A stretch of 64,000 nucleotides of DNA, from assembly GCF_900184935.1 (NCBI RefSeq), contig NZ_FXYE01000001.1:992001-1056000 (forward strand). Direction: 5' to 3'. Made by a program: the position numbers and the translations under genes. Below are positions 7,691 to 17,735 of the stretch, one piece after another; positions within the stretch are counted from its first letter, which is position 1; every line of letters begins with the position of its first letter. A model generated the notes under the pieces. That model saw only the letters and a program-made list of their open reading frames with translations. It was not told the DNA's origin and ran no database searches. The DNA comes from Actibacterium lipolyticum. Lineage in GTDB: Bacteria; Pseudomonadota; Alphaproteobacteria; Rhodobacterales; Rhodobacteraceae.

Positions 7691-10617
7691 GGGTTGCTGG
7701 GAAAGGGCGCGTCAACCGGCATGTGACGGTCCCGTTTACATTTGACGGCAAACGCTACAGCGCGTTTGAGGGGGATACGCTCGCCTCGGCTTTGCTGGCC
7801 AACGATGTGCGACTTGTGGGGCGGTCGTTCAAATATCACCGTCCGCGCGGCATTTTCAGCGCCGGATCGGAAGAGCCGAACGCGTTGGTCACAATCGGCC
7901 ACGGCGCGGACCGAACGCCAAACGTGCGCGCGACCATGCAAGAGGTTTACGAGGGGCTTTCCGCGCGAAGCCAGAACGCCTGGCCCAGCCTGCGCTGGGA
8001 TATGCTTGCAGTGAACGACAGTTTCGCGCCGTTTCTGGGGGCCGGTTTTTACTACAAGACCTTCATGTGGCCGAAAGCGTTTTGGGAACGCGTCTATGAA
8101 CCCGTAATACGGCGTGCGGCTGGGCTTGGCGCGCTGTCGGGGCAGCACGACGTGGGGCGATACGATAAGGCGTTTGCCCATTGCGATGTGTTGGTGATCG
8201 GTGGCGGGCCAACGGGCCTTATGGCGGCGCTGGTCGCCGGGCGTGCCGGGGCCGATGTCATTCTGGCCGACGAAAACAGTGAATTCGGCGGCCGCCTTAC
8301 CGGTGAGGTTGAAGAGATTGACGGCCAGCAAGGCCATGCGTGGGCCGATCGTGTGGTGGCAGAGCTGGCGCAAATGCCCAACGTCCGGCTGATGCGGCGC
8401 ACCACCGTTACAGGCAGCTATGACCAAGGCAGCTTTGGCGCGTTGGAACGTGTGTCGCTGCACCATGCGTGCCCGCACCCGGACGCACCGCTTGAAACCT
8501 TTTGGCGCATCACGGCCAAGCGCAGCATCCTGGCGGCTGGCGCGTTGGAACGGCCAATTGCTTTTCCGAATAACGACCGGCCCGGCATCATGCAGGCCGG
8601 GGCGGTGCGCACCTATTTGAACCGTTGGGGCGTTGTGCCCGGGCGCAAGGTTGCAGTGTTTACCAACAACGACAGTGGCCACCGCACAGCGCAAGATTTG
8701 CACGACGCCGGTATAGAGGTCACAGGCATCATCGACGCGCGGACAGATGTGGGCTCTGTTGTGGGTGTTCCAACGTTCAATGATGGGCAAGTCGTTGCGA
8801 CAGCCGGGCGGCGGGGTGTGGAGCAGGTCACCTTCACGCATTCGGGCGGGCAGAAAACCATTGCCGCCGATTGCCTTGCGGTTTCGGGCGGGTGGAACCC
8901 CTCTGTCCATCTAAGCTGCCATATGAATGCCCGCCCACAGTGGCGCGAAGATATCGCGGCCTTTGTTGCCGCAGATGGTGCTGTTCCGGGGATGTCCATC
9001 GCGGGTGCGGCGGCGGGGGCTTTCACGACAGCTGCTTGCCTTAGCGGCGGGGCGAATACGGCGCTGGGCGTGCTGGCTGATTTGGGCTTTACCAAGCCCG
9101 AAGTCGCCGTTCCTAAAGCGCAGGACGGAACGTATGACATCACGCCGCTATGGTCGGTTGCCGGAAACGGACGAGCGTGGCTGGATTTTCAGAACGACGT
9201 CACGGTTAAAGACGTCTCCCTTGCGGCGACAGAGAATTTCGCCTCGGTCGAACATATGAAGCGTTACACGACCCAAGGGATGGCACCTGATCAGGGTAAG
9301 AACTCTAACATCGGGGCGTTGGCGGTATTGGCGGATGCGACTGGCCGCACCATTCCGGAAACCGGAACGACTACCTATCGCCCGCCATATACGCCGGTGT
9401 CGATTGCCGCGATGGGGGCAGGGGCGCGCGGCAAAGGGTTCGCGCCCGAACGGTTTACAACCTCTCACACCGCAAGCGTTCAACGCGGCGCACCAATGAT
9501 CGAAGCAGGGCTGTGGTACCGCCCTTCGTATTTTCCGGCGCGCGGGGAAACCACGTGGCAGGAGGCGTGCGAGCGGGAAGTCAGAATGGTCCGCAATGCA
9601 GTGGGCATTTGTGATGTGTCGACCCTTGGAAAGATCGACCTTCAAGGCCCGGACGCTGGCGCATTCCTTGATCTGGTTTATACGAACACGTTTTCGACGC
9701 TAAAGCCGGGGCGGGTGCGCTATGGCGTAATGCTGCGCGAAGACGGGCATGTGATGGACGACGGAACCGCCGCACGGTTGGGGCCGGATCATTTTGTGCT
9801 GACAACGACGACCGCCGCCGCCGGGCAGGTGATGCGCCATCTGGAGTTTGTGCATCAATGCATCGCCCCGCAGATGAATTTACGCCTAGCTTCGGTCACC
9901 GAACACTGGGCGCAATTTGCGGTGGCGGGTCCTAACGCGCGCGAAGTGTTGAATGCGGTGGTGGATGACCCGATCACGGAGGAGGAGTTTCCGTTCATGG
10001 CCTGCGGCGCGGTCGCGATCTCGGGCGTTGAAGGGCGGTTGTTCCGCATCTCATTTTCCGGGGAGCATGCGTATGAGGTCGCCGTTCCTGCGCGCTACGG
10101 TGACGGCCTGTTTCGCATGCTTTTGAGTGTGGCCGAGGCCCTTGGCGGTGGCCCCTATGGGATGGAGGCCCTGAATGTGCTGCGCATCGAAAAAGGGTTC
10201 CTGACCCACGCTGAATTGCACGGGCGCACGACGGCGTTTGATTTGGGGCTTGGCACCATGATCGCCAAGAAAGACTGCATAGGCAAAGCCGCCGCCCGAC
10301 GGCCGGGCCTGACCGGACCAGAGCGAGAGCAGTTGGTCGGGCTAAGGGCGGTAAAGGCAGGCGATGAAATCACGGCCGGAGCGCATCTGTTCCGCGAAGG
10401 GGCAAAGCCGATACGTGAGAATGGCTTGGGCTATGTCACGTCGGCCTGCTATTCGCCCACGATGGGCAATACACTGGCGCTGGGCTTTCTGCGAAACGGT
10501 AGGGCGCGGCATGGGAAACGAGTGTTGATGGTGGATCATTTGCGCCAAATCTCTACCGTGTGTGAGGTCTGCGACCCTGTTTTTTTTGACCCTGAGGGGA
10601 GGCGCGCCCGTGGCTAA
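7687..10617 (+). CDS. soxA: Sarcosine oxidase subunit alpha
   Basis: 976 residues, the usual length. The N-terminal ~100 residues resemble a 2Fe-2S-like domain (FEGDTLASALLAN, FKYHRPRGI) that has lost iron binding. A dinucleotide-binding domain begins near residue 165 (VLVIGGGPTGLMAA) and carries NAD in characterised enzymes. The C-terminal ~380 residues form a GcvT-like tetrahydrofolate domain (GKIDLQGPDAGAFLD, FSGEHAYEV, RIEKGFLTHAEL). Folate receives the methyl-derived carbon here. Coupled to soxD by a 4-base overlap and to soxG by an 8-base overlap. Confidence 0.96.
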   Translation: MRVAGKGRVNRHVTVPFTFDGKRYSAFEGDTLASALLANDVRLVGRSFKYHRPRGIFSAGSEEPNALVTIGHGADRTPNVRATMQEVYEGLSARSQNAWPSLRWDMLAVNDSFAPFLGAGFYYKTFMWPKAFWERVYEPVIRRAAGLGALSGQHDVGRYDKAFAHCDVLVIGGGPTGLMAALVAGRAGADVILADENSEFGGRLTGEVEEIDGQQGHAWADRVVAELAQMPNVRLMRRTTVTGSYDQGSFGALERVSLHHACPHPDAPLETFWRITAKRSILAAGALERPIAFPNNDRPGIMQAGAVRTYLNRWGVVPGRKVAVFTNNDSGHRTAQDLHDAGIEVTGIIDARTDVGSVVGVPTFNDGQVVATAGRRGVEQVTFTHSGGQKTIAADCLAVSGGWNPSVHLSCHMNARPQWREDIAAFVAADGAVPGMSIAGAAAGAFTTAACLSGGANTALGVLADLGFTKPEVAVPKAQDGTYDITPLWSVAGNGRAWLDFQNDVTVKDVSLAATENFASVEHMKRYTTQGMAPDQGKNSNIGALAVLADATGRTIPETGTTTYRPPYTPVSIAAMGAGARGKGFAPERFTTSHTASVQRGAPMIEAGLWYRPSYFPARGETTWQEACEREVRMVRNAVGICDVSTLGKIDLQGPDAGAFLDLVYTNTFSTLKPGRVRYGVMLREDGHVMDDGTAARLGPDHFVLTTTTAAAGQVMRHLEFVHQCIAPQMNLRLASVTEHWAQFAVAGPNAREVLNAVVDDPITEEEFPFMACGAVAISGVEGRLFRISFSGEHAYEVAVPARYGDGLFRMLLSVAEALGGGPYGMEALNVLRIEKGFLTHAELHGRTTAFDLGLGTMIAKKDCIGKAAARRPGLTGPEREQLVGLRAVKAGDEITAGAHLFREGAKPIRENGLGYVTSACYSPTMGNTLALGFLRNGRARHGKRVLMVDHLRQISTVCEVCDPVFFDPEGRRARG

Positions 10618-11155
10618 ACTGATTGCCAAACCGGCCTTGGAAACAGGAATGCCGTTTGCAGCAGGCGATGCGCAGCTTTCGATGCCGGACTTGGGCTGCC
10701 TGACCTCTATCGCGCCGTTTGATGGGGCCTTAGCTGCCGTCGCGGCCTCGCTTATGGCAGCGCATGGTCTTGGCTTTCCCGAACCCAGCAAGATGACGGT
10801 GGCGGAGAATGCACAGTGCATTTGGTGGGGCCGTGGGCAGGCGATGTTGGTTGGGCCAGCCGTGGACGATGGATTGGCCAAGCACGCGGCGCTGACGGAT
10901 CAAAGCGATGGCTGGGTGGCGTTTCTGCTGGACGGGGCGGGCAGTACAGAGGTTCTGTCGCGGCTCACGCCGATAGATATGCGCCTTTCGGTTTTTCCAG
11001 ACGGGCACACCGCCCGCACGCAGCTTGGGCATATGATGGCATCGATCACGCGGACAGGGGCGCAACAGTTTCGGATCATGGTCTTTCGTTCCATGGTGCA
11101 GACCGCGTTGCACGAATTGCAGGGCGCGATGAAAGCTGTCGCTGCGCAAAGCTGA
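10610..11155 (+). CDS. soxG: Sarcosine oxidase subunit gamma
   Basis: 181 residues from the GTG at 10610, which has GGGGAGG six bases or so upstream and overlaps the soxA end; the alternative start at 10562 lies deeper in soxA and is out of line with the family. Gamma is the most divergent subunit and has a folate-domain-like fold without known catalysis. Supporting signs are the position as last gene of soxBDAG, the typical size and the motif NAQCIWWGRGQ. I infer the assignment mainly from context. Confidence 0.88.
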   Translation: MAKLIAKPALETGMPFAAGDAQLSMPDLGCLTSIAPFDGALAAVAASLMAAHGLGFPEPSKMTVAENAQCIWWGRGQAMLVGPAVDDGLAKHAALTDQSDGWVAFLLDGAGSTEVLSRLTPIDMRLSVFPDGHTARTQLGHMMASITRTGAQQFRIMVFRSMVQTALHELQGAMKAVAAQS

Positions 11156-11220
11156 AAACTCGCATTCAAATTTCGCAAGGGCGCTGGACAGCACCGGTGT
11201 GAGGCCCGATATTATGGTCT

Positions 11221-13179
11221 ATGAGTCTGCCCCCCGGTTTCCTTGATGAACTTCGCACGCGCACGTCCCTGTCTCAGGTCGTCGGGCGCAAAGTCATGTG
11301 GGATGCGCGCAAGTCCAATCAGGGCAAGGGCGACATGTGGGCGCCGTGCCCGTTCCATCAGGAAAAGTCGGCCTCGTTCCATGTGGATGACCGTAAGGGG
11401 TATTATTACTGCTTCGGGTGCCACGCGAAGGGGGATGCGATTTCCTTCGTGCGAGAAACCGAAAACGTTGGCTTCATGGAAGCGATCGAAATTCTGGCCG
11501 GTGAGGCTGGCATGCAAATGCCTGCCCGTGATCCACAGGCTCAGCAAAAGGCCGACCGGCGCACCCAATTGGCCGAGGTCATGGAGCAGGCGGTCCAACA
11601 CTATCGCCTTCAGTTGAAAACCGGGGGCGCGGCGGCTGCGCGCGATTATCTGGTGCAACGCGGGCTTTCCGAAGCCGCGCAAGAGCGTTGGGAGATTGGG
11701 TTTGCCCCAGATCACCGCCAAGGCGTGTTTTCGCATTTGACGGGCAAAGGCGTTGCGGCTGATCTGGTCGTGGATGCTGGGCTGGCGGCCAAGCCCGATG
11801 GTGGCGGCGCACCTTATGATCGCTTTCGCGGGCGCATCATTTTCCCGATCCGTGATGCGCGTGGCCGTGCGATTGCGCTGGGCGGGCGGGCGATGGACCC
11901 GAACGCACGCGCGAAATACCTGAACTCCCCAGAAACGGAGCTGTTCGACAAGGGGCGTAGCCTGTTCAACCAAGGCCCGGCGCGCGAAGCTGCGGGCAAG
12001 GGCCAGCCGCTGATCGTTGCCGAAGGGTACATGGATGTGATCGCGCTAAGCGAGGCCGGGTTTGGCGCTTGCGTTGCGCCGCTGGGCACTGCCGTCACGG
12101 AATCTCAGCTTCAGATGTTGTGGCGCATTCACCCCGAACCGATTGTTGCGCTTGATGGTGATACCGCGGGCTTACGCGCCGCGATGCGCCTGATCGATCT
12201 GGCGCTGCCGCTGCTTGAGGCCGGTCAATCATTGCGCTTTGCGCTGATGCCTCAGGGGCAAGACCCCGATGATGTTATCCGTTCCGGCGGGGCGGGGGCC
12301 ATGCAAAAGCTGTTGGATGCGGCGCAGCCCATGGTGCAGCTTTTGTGGCAGAGAGAGACTGAGGGCAAAGTTTTTGACAGCCCCGAACGCAAAGCCGCGT
12401 TGGACAAAGACCTGCGCGCGGCGATTGCCAAAATCAAAGACCCGTCGATTCGTGGCCACTACGGCGAAGAGATCAAGAACCTGCGCTGGGAGCTGTTTGG
12501 CGCGCAGCGCAGTAAAAAGAAAAGAACCAGCAACTGGAAATCGCGCGAGGCTGACCTGCGCGCAAAGCCAACCACCAAGAATTCCGCGTTGGTTGCCGCG
12601 CCGCCCCAGTTCGAAGAAGAACTGCGCGAAGCCGTCATCCTTGCGACGCTGATCACTCACCCCACTTTGCTGCCCGGCTTTGAGGGAGAGTTGGAGCAGT
12701 TGGAGTTTGTGGTTCCCGAACACCGACGTCTTCAAGGGGCGCTATTGACCCATTTGAACGAGTCCGATCCGGCTGTTCTGCAAAAGGCAATTGAGGGGAC
12801 GATAGGGCCTGCGCCCCTTGAAAAGCTGTTTTCGCTTAGCCATGTGCAAATTGCACCGCCCCTTCAAAACCGCGCGGATTCGGAAAAGGCATTGATGTGT
12901 ATTGCCGAAGAACTGGCCAAGCTTGAAGCCGCAAGGGGCGTCACGCGTGAGATCGAAGATGCCGTTCAGGACCTTGCAGGTCTGGCCGACGAAGGCCTGA
13001 CCTGGCGCCTTAGTCAGGCCGCCGAGGCCTACAGCCGGGCGGGCCGTGGAGATACCGAAGATACAGGTGAATATGACATCGGACCAAATGGCGCGCGCCT
13101 AAGCAGGGATGAGCGCAGCGCCTTCGATCAATTGCTAGAACAAATCGAGTTTTCTAAGGCATCGAAGAGACCTTCGTGA
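11221..13179 (+). CDS. dnaG: DNA primase
   Basis: 652 residues. It makes RNA primers for replication. The N-terminal CHC2 zinc site has Cys43, His46, Cys64 and Cys67 (CPFH...CFGC). The TOPRIM core shows VAEGYMDVIAL (metal Glu) and ALDGDTAGLRA (Asp-x-Asp). The C-terminal 150 residues are the helicase-binding domain, preceded by a basic linker near residue 420 (RSKKKRTSNWKSREAD). The ATG has only a weak ribosome binding site. Followed after 119 bases by rpoD, the conserved dnaG-rpoD arrangement, here without rpsU upstream. Confidence 0.97.
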   Translation: MSLPPGFLDELRTRTSLSQVVGRKVMWDARKSNQGKGDMWAPCPFHQEKSASFHVDDRKGYYYCFGCHAKGDAISFVRETENVGFMEAIEILAGEAGMQMPARDPQAQQKADRRTQLAEVMEQAVQHYRLQLKTGGAAAARDYLVQRGLSEAAQERWEIGFAPDHRQGVFSHLTGKGVAADLVVDAGLAAKPDGGGAPYDRFRGRIIFPIRDARGRAIALGGRAMDPNARAKYLNSPETELFDKGRSLFNQGPAREAAGKGQPLIVAEGYMDVIALSEAGFGACVAPLGTAVTESQLQMLWRIHPEPIVALDGDTAGLRAAMRLIDLALPLLEAGQSLRFALMPQGQDPDDVIRSGGAGAMQKLLDAAQPMVQLLWQRETEGKVFDSPERKAALDKDLRAAIAKIKDPSIRGHYGEEIKNLRWELFGAQRSKKKRTSNWKSREADLRAKPTTKNSALVAAPPQFEEELREAVILATLITHPTLLPGFEGELEQLEFVVPEHRRLQGALLTHLNESDPAVLQKAIEGTIGPAPLEKLFSLSHVQIAPPLQNRADSEKALMCIAEELAKLEAARGVTREIEDAVQDLAGLADEGLTWRLSQAAEAYSRAGRGDTEDTGEYDIGPNGARLSRDERSAFDQLLEQIEFSKASKRPS

Positions 13180-13298
13180 CGTTGGAGAGACGATTGGGTA
13201 AAGAAACAGAGCTAAACGGGTGTGCAGGCGCGTGATTCGCGCTATTGATTCGTTCTAACCGAGGGACCGAATCAGCTTCCCCGCGCAAGGAGCAGAGA

Positions 13299-15293
13299 AT
13301 GGCCGCTAAAGACAACGACGACCGTAAACAAGACGATCAAGACTCTGAGATGACTCTGGATATGAGCCAAGCCGCCGTCAAAAAGATGATCGGCGAAGCG
13401 CGCGAGCGCGGCTATATCACCTATGAACAGCTCAATCAGGTGCTGCCACCTGATCAGGTTTCGTCCGAACAAATCGAAGACGTGATGTCGATGCTATCCG
13501 AAATGGGCATCAACATCATCGAAGAGGAAGAGGCCGAAGAGGAAGAGCAAAAAGGCTCTACCGACCTTGTCGAAACGTCGACGTCGCGCGAAGTTGCGGT
13601 TGCTCAGACAGAAACCGAAAAGCTGGATCGCACCGATGATCCAGTGCGCATGTATCTGCGCGAAATGGGGTCTGTCGAACTGCTAAGCCGTGAAGGCGAG
13701 ATTGCGATCGCCAAGCGGATCGAAGCGGGCCGCAACACGATGATCTCGGGGCTTTGTGAAAGCCCACTGACCTTTCAGGCGATTACGATTTGGCGGGACG
13801 AACTTCTTAGCGAAGACATTCTGCTGCGCGATGTGATCGACCTTGATGCCACCTTCGGGCGCACGCTTGAAGAAGATGGTGACGAAGTAGAGCCGGTTGT
13901 CGGTGCTGTGAACGTCGAAGCGGGTGCCGCCCCGGCCAAGCCAAAAGAAGAACAGCAAGAGCTGGATGCCGATGGCAACCCGATCAAAGCTGAGGACGAC
14001 GACGACGAAGACGAGCAGGCCAACATGTCGCTTGCTGCGATGGAAGCTGCGCTGAAGCCTCAGGTTCTGGAAACGCTGGACCTGATCGCGCACGACTATG
14101 CCATGCTGGCAGAGATGCAAGATCTTCGGATGTCGGCCACGTTGAACGAGGACGGCTCGTTCACGACGAAAGAAGAAGAAGCCTATCAGAAGCTACGCTC
14201 GGAAATCGTGGTTCTGGTGAACGAGCTTCACCTGCACAACAACCGTATCGAAGCGCTGATCGATCAGCTTTACGGCATCAACCGCAAGATCATGTCGATC
14301 GACAGCGCAATGGTAAAGCTGGCAGACCAAGCCCGCATTAACCGCCGCGAGTTCATCGACGAATACCGCGGGTACGAATTGGACCCGACTTGGCTTGACC
14401 GTATGGCCGAAAAATCCGGCCGTGGTTGGCAGGCGTTCTGCGAACGCTCTGGCCCCAAGATCGAAGAACAGCGCGCCGAGATGGCGCAGGTTGGCCAATA
14501 CGTTGGTGTCGACATCTCTGAATTCCGCCGGATTGTTCAGCAGGTTCAGAAGGGTGAAAAAGAGGCGCGTCAGGCCAAGAAGGAAATGGTCGAAGCCAAC
14601 CTTCGCCTCGTGATCTCGATCGCCAAGAAATACACCAACCGTGGCTTGCAGTTCCTTGATCTTATTCAGGAAGGTAACATCGGCCTGATGAAGGCGGTGG
14701 ACAAGTTTGAATACCGCCGCGGTTACAAATTCTCGACCTATGCAACGTGGTGGATTCGTCAGGCGATCACCCGGTCCATCGCGGATCAGGCGCGCACGAT
14801 CCGTATTCCGGTGCATATGATCGAAACGATCAACAAGCTGGTCCGGACGGGCCGTCAGATGTTGCACGAAATCGGCCGCGAGCCGACGCCGGAAGAGCTG
14901 GCCGAAAAGCTGCAAATGCCGCTTGAGAAGGTCCGCAAGGTGATGAAAATCGCTAAAGAGCCGATCTCTCTCGAGACACCAATCGGTGACGAGGAAGACA
15001 GCCAGCTTGGTGATTTCATCGAAGACAAGAACGCAATTCTTCCACTGGATTCCGCCATTCAGGAAAACCTGAAGGAAACCACGACCCGCGTTCTGGCGTC
15101 CCTTACACCGCGCGAAGAACGCGTTCTGCGGATGCGTTTCGGCATCGGCATGAACACGGACCACACGCTGGAAGAAGTGGGTCAACAGTTCAGCGTGACC
15201 CGCGAACGTATTCGCCAGATCGAGGCGAAAGCGCTGCGAAAGCTGAAGCACCCAAGCCGCAGCCGCAAGCTGCGCAGCTTCTTGGATCAATAA
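13299..15293 (+). CDS. rpoD: RNA polymerase primary sigma factor RpoD
   Basis: 664 residues from the ATG at 13299 (AAGGAGCAGAGA upstream). Region 1.1 fills the first ~90 residues, region 1.2 includes [11 protein letters not shown], and a long acidic non-conserved insert (about residues 200-250, rich in E and D with runs such as EDDDDEDE) precedes region 2. Region 2 is [19 protein letters not shown]...[11 protein letters not shown]; region 4 ends with [21 protein letters not shown]. It directs housekeeping transcription. Closed by the terminator at 15295. Confidence 0.98.
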   Translation: MAAKDNDDRKQDDQDSEMTLDMSQAAVKKMIGEARERGYITYEQLNQVLPPDQVSSEQIEDVMSMLSEMGINIIEEEEAEEEEQKGSTDLVETSTSREVAVAQTETEKLDRTDDPVRMYLREMGSVELLSREGEIAIAKRIEAGRNTMISGLCESPLTFQAITIWRDELLSEDILLRDVIDLDATFGRTLEEDGDEVEPVVGAVNVEAGAAPAKPKEEQQELDADGNPIKAEDDDDEDEQANMSLAAMEAALKPQVLETLDLIAHDYAMLAEMQDLRMSATLNEDGSFTTKEEEAYQKLRSEIVVLVNELHLHNNRIEALIDQLYGINRKIMSIDSAMVKLADQARINRREFIDEYRGYELDPTWLDRMAEKSGRGWQAFCERSGPKIEEQRAEMAQVGQYVGVDISEFRRIVQQVQKGEKEARQAKKEMVEANLRLVISIAKKYTNRGLQFLDLIQEGNIGLMKAVDKFEYRRGYKFSTYATWWIRQAITRSIADQARTIRIPVHMIETINKLVRTGRQMLHEIGREPTPEELAEKLQMPLEKVRKVMKIAKEPISLETPIGDEEDSQLGDFIEDKNAILPLDSAIQENLKETTTRVLASLTPREERVLRMRFGIGMNTDHTLEEVGQQFSVTRERIRQIEAKALRKLKHPSRSRKLRSFLDQ

Positions 15294-15294
15294 G

Positions 15295-15324
15295 AAAAAG
15301 GCGCCTTCGGGCGCCTTTTTCTTT
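15295..15324 (+). terminator. Intrinsic terminator of rpoD
   Basis: AAAAAGGCGCC (15295-15305), loop TTCG, GGCGCCTTTTT (15310-15320). Perfect 11-bp stem with UUCG tetraloop and flanking A/T runs, so it can work in both directions and may also end the convergent gene at 15399. Confidence 0.95.
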
Positions 15325-15398
15325 GGGTGTGTCGGCTATGTCATGACCATTCCTGCCGTCCCTGTCTTTTGGGGAAACAGCGGAAACATTGCTTTTTT

Positions 15399-15806
15399 TC
15401 AAGGCGACACGGTTGTGGATTGTACCATTTCGATCAGTTGGATCAGGTTCCCGCATGTGTCATCAAAGACCGCCATACGGACTGGTCCGGCGTCCATCGG
15501 TTCTTGAACAAATGTAACTCCTAAACCGACCAACCTTTTCCACTCGGCGTCGAGTGCCTCCACTTGAAACGAATGTGCCGGAATACCATCGGCAACTAAT
15601 GCGTCTTTATAGGGCTTAACCGCGCGATGGTCGCTAGGCTCTAGAAGCAACTCTGTTCCTTCTGGGTCTCGGCTGGACACTACGGTTAGCCACCTATGTT
15701 CGCCCACGGGGATGTTGTTTTTGACCTTGAAGCACAACACATCAGTGTAGAATTTCTCTGCCTTGTCCTGATCATCGACGAATATGCTTGTGACATAAAT
15801 TCTCAT
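15399..15806 (-). CDS. Glyoxalase/bleomycin-resistance-fold (VOC) protein
   Basis: 135 residues from the ATG at 15806 (GGAAAAAG upstream). The frame extends to 15929 but the family begins at MRIYVTSIFVDDQDKAEKFY, the first beta strand and helix of a vicinal-oxygen-chelate domain. The second half (RMAVFDDTCGNLIQLIEM) is the other beta-alpha-beta-beta-beta unit, with the final Glu as a possible metal ligand. Members are small dioxygenases, isomerases or binding proteins; the substrate is not predictable. It stands alone between rpoD and the dioxygenase gene. Confidence 0.8.
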   Translation of the reverse strand: MRIYVTSIFVDDQDKAEKFYTDVLCFKVKNNIPVGEHRWLTVVSSRDPEGTELLLEPSDHRAVKPYKDALVADGIPAHSFQVEALDAEWKRLVGLGVTFVQEPMDAGPVRMAVFDDTCGNLIQLIEMVQSTTVSP

Positions 15807-15988
15807 GCTTTTTCCGTACTCGATTGACTGATTGATCGACGTAACGCTGTGAACAGGCATTACCTTTGATCGAATGCTATCTGAGGTGGTCTGCTGAAAA
15901 CAACCGCCATGCTGACATTCAGGTGGCATGAAGTTCTGCGTCTGAGTGCCCGAAGCATAGTAACCAGTAGCAATGCAATTGAAAGAAT

Positions 15989-16012
15989 AACGGCGCCCGC
16001 AGGCGCCGCCTT
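15989..16012 (-). terminator. Stem-loop after the intradiol dioxygenase gene
   Basis: CGGCGCC / GGCGCCG arms (15991-16008) with a 4-base loop lie immediately after the stop codon at 16013 and are followed on the minus strand by GTTATTCTTTC, a weak U-rich tail. Probably an intrinsic terminator. Confidence 0.6.
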
Positions 16013-16816
16013 TTATTGGCCGGGGATCAGTGATCTAGTGTCAGAGCTGCCTCTGGGCGTGGCGCCGCCTGCGGGGCCTCGGTTGCGCATGCCGGTGGCG
16101 GAAACGGCATCCGGGTTCACGCCAACGACCAGCGCGGCTGTGTATTTGTTGGCTTGTTCGCGTATCGCTGCGAACGCGCCGTCGCCTGCTTGCGCGGCGA
16201 TCCAGTCGTTGCTGTTCACCGTGTCGCGCGCGCCAGAGCGGGCGTTGTAGGGCGCGACCGTGTCGAACAGATATTGGCTTAGTGCGTCGGGAAAAAAGAT
16301 CTGACTGGTGAGAACCGTCGTTTCATCCAGAAATACCTTATAGTGGATGTGCGTCGTGCGCCCGCGGTACCAGCCGGGATAGATGGTATCGAATGTCACC
16401 AACCCGCCGTCGCCCGTGAACTGGGTGCCGCGCAAAAACGTTTCGCCCTGCGTGTCATTCACGCTGTCGCTGCCTTGGCCGGAATAACCGGAATAGTTGC
16501 CTTCGGCATCGCAATGCCAAATGTCTACGCGTGCCCCTGCGAAGGGGGCGCATTGTGCGTCGACCACCTGCATTGTCAGCTTTAACGGGATGCCCGTTTT
16601 TCCTTCGGTGATATCCGCGCGGATAAGGCCGGGGTCTAGGTAATAGGGGCCTTCGGTTACTTCGGGCATCACCATGCAAACGTTGGGCGTGACAAGCCCT
16701 GCGGCGCTGGCTGCAGATTGCGCCCATGCCGGTGCAATGCCAAGCGCGGCCACCGGTGCGGCCGCAAGGGATTTCAAAAGGGTGCGGCGGCTGACGTCAG
16801 TGGTGACGCGGGTCAT
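16013..16816 (-). CDS. Intradiol ring-cleavage dioxygenase, Tat-exported
   Basis: 267 residues. The N-terminus DVSRRTLLKSLAAAPVAALG is a twin-arginine signal (SRRTLLK), so the folded protein should go to the periplasm. The core matches the protocatechuate 3,4-dioxygenase/catechol dioxygenase fold: EGPYYLD, GARVDIWHCDAEGNYSGYS with the first Tyr ligand region, GWYRGRTTHIHYKV with Tyr and two His of the non-haem Fe(III) site. These exported members form a distinct group whose aromatic substrate is mostly unknown. It does not sit in a beta-ketoadipate cluster. Shares a 91-base divergent region with yjbQ. Confidence 0.85.
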   Translation of the reverse strand: MTRVTTDVSRRTLLKSLAAAPVAALGIAPAWAQSAASAAGLVTPNVCMVMPEVTEGPYYLDPGLIRADITEGKTGIPLKLTMQVVDAQCAPFAGARVDIWHCDAEGNYSGYSGQGSDSVNDTQGETFLRGTQFTGDGGLVTFDTIYPGWYRGRTTHIHYKVFLDETTVLTSQIFFPDALSQYLFDTVAPYNARSGARDTVNSNDWIAAQAGDGAFAAIREQANKYTAALVVGVNPDAVSATGMRNRGPAGGATPRGSSDTRSLIPGQ

Positions 16817-16907
16817 TGGTATTCTCCTGGTCGTTATTCAGGTGATACGTGGGGGCTGGTAGGGTTTTATGGGGTGACGTGGGTGGTGCCAGTCGCAGGG
16901 GCAGCGT

Positions 16908-17333
16908 ATGACTTTGCCCATGCAAACGACCTTTACCATTTCGACATCCGGCGCGGGGCTTTACGAATTTACCCGCGATGTGACCCGTTGGTGTGCGGGG
17001 CAGGGCGATGGGCTGCTGACGCTTTTTGTGCGCCATACCTCTTGTTCGCTGCTTATTCAGGAAAACGCGGACCCAGAGGTGCAGACCGATCTGCGCGCAT
17101 TCTTTCACCGGCTTGTGCCGCCCACGACCGATCCGTCGATGGCCTATCTGACGCATACATATGAAGGGCCGGATGACATGCCCGCGCATATCAAGGCGGC
17201 GATGATGCCGGTGTCGTTGTCCATTCCGGTTACCAATGGGCAGCCGACCCTTGGCACGTGGCAGGGGATATACCTGTTTGAACATCGTCAGGCGGCGCAT
17301 CAGCGCCAAGTTGTGGCGCATCTTTCCGCCTGA
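16908..17333 (+). CDS. yjbQ: YjbQ/UPF0047 family protein (secondary thiamine-phosphate synthase)
   Basis: 141 residues from ATG 16908; an ATG at 16920 is equally possible. Typical motifs are FVRHTSCSLLIQENADPEV and the C-terminal GTWQGIYLFEHR, with conserved His residues at the fold's metal/phosphate site. E. coli YjbQ shows weak thiamine-phosphate synthase activity; the true role is not settled. No thiamine genes are nearby. Converges with the dodecin gene. Confidence 0.9.
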   Translation: MTLPMQTTFTISTSGAGLYEFTRDVTRWCAGQGDGLLTLFVRHTSCSLLIQENADPEVQTDLRAFFHRLVPPTTDPSMAYLTHTYEGPDDMPAHIKAAMMPVSLSIPVTNGQPTLGTWQGIYLFEHRQAAHQRQVVAHLSA

Positions 17334-17343
17334 CGGTTTTGGG

Positions 17344-17547
17344 TCAGCCTTCCAAGACGAAGGTCACCATCATATTGACCTGATAGGCCGTGACCTTGCC
17401 GTCTTTCACGACGACTTTCTGTTCCTTGACCCAAGCGCCGGTAACCCCGCGCAGGGTTTGGGCGGCCCGTTCAACACCGATCTCTACGGCGTCATCAAAG
17501 CTTTTGGTGGAGGTGGAGGAAATTTCGGTAACGCGTGCTACGCTCAT
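17344..17547 (-). CDS. Dodecin
   Basis: 67 residues from the ATG at 17547. A second ATG at 17553 sits directly on AGGGAGA, too close to work, so 17547 with about 7 bases of spacing is the better start. Sequence VARVTEISSTSTKSFDDAVE, then GAWVKEQKVVVKDGKVTAYQ, is the beta-alpha-beta-beta pattern of dodecins with the flavin-stacking Trp (WVKEQ). Dodecins assemble as hollow dodecamers that store or buffer riboflavin/FMN and keep free flavin from light damage. The gene lies only 2.5 genes away from the riboflavin operon. Confidence 0.92.
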   Translation of the reverse strand: MSVARVTEISSTSTKSFDDAVEIGVERAAQTLRGVTGAWVKEQKVVVKDGKVTAYQVNMMVTFVLEG

Positions 17548-17735
17548 TGTCATTCTCCCTTTATATGTGTGCTGCAATGATGCCACCGAAAGTGCCGTGC
17601 CATAAGGGGTGGGTTGCGGCATATTTTCCGGAAATAACCTCAGTATATGGTGTGGGCAAATCACCACTACCCATACGCTAGCGGCTGTCCTATAGTGCCT
17701 GTGGATAACTGGTGCTTTGGACCAAGGGGAAGGCA

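Noticed and set aside
7585-8910. Minus-strand open frame of 441 codons
   Set aside because: It lies fully inside soxA/soxD on the other strand and has His/Arg/Pro-rich composition typical of antisense frames in GC-rich DNA.
13245-13298. Longer N-terminus of RpoD from 13245
   Set aside because: ATG 13299 has a strong AAGGAG site and begins at the family N-terminus; the extra 18 residues are not RpoD-like.
14193-15290. Minus-strand open frame of 365 codons
   Set aside because: Antisense shadow of rpoD regions 2-4; no family character.
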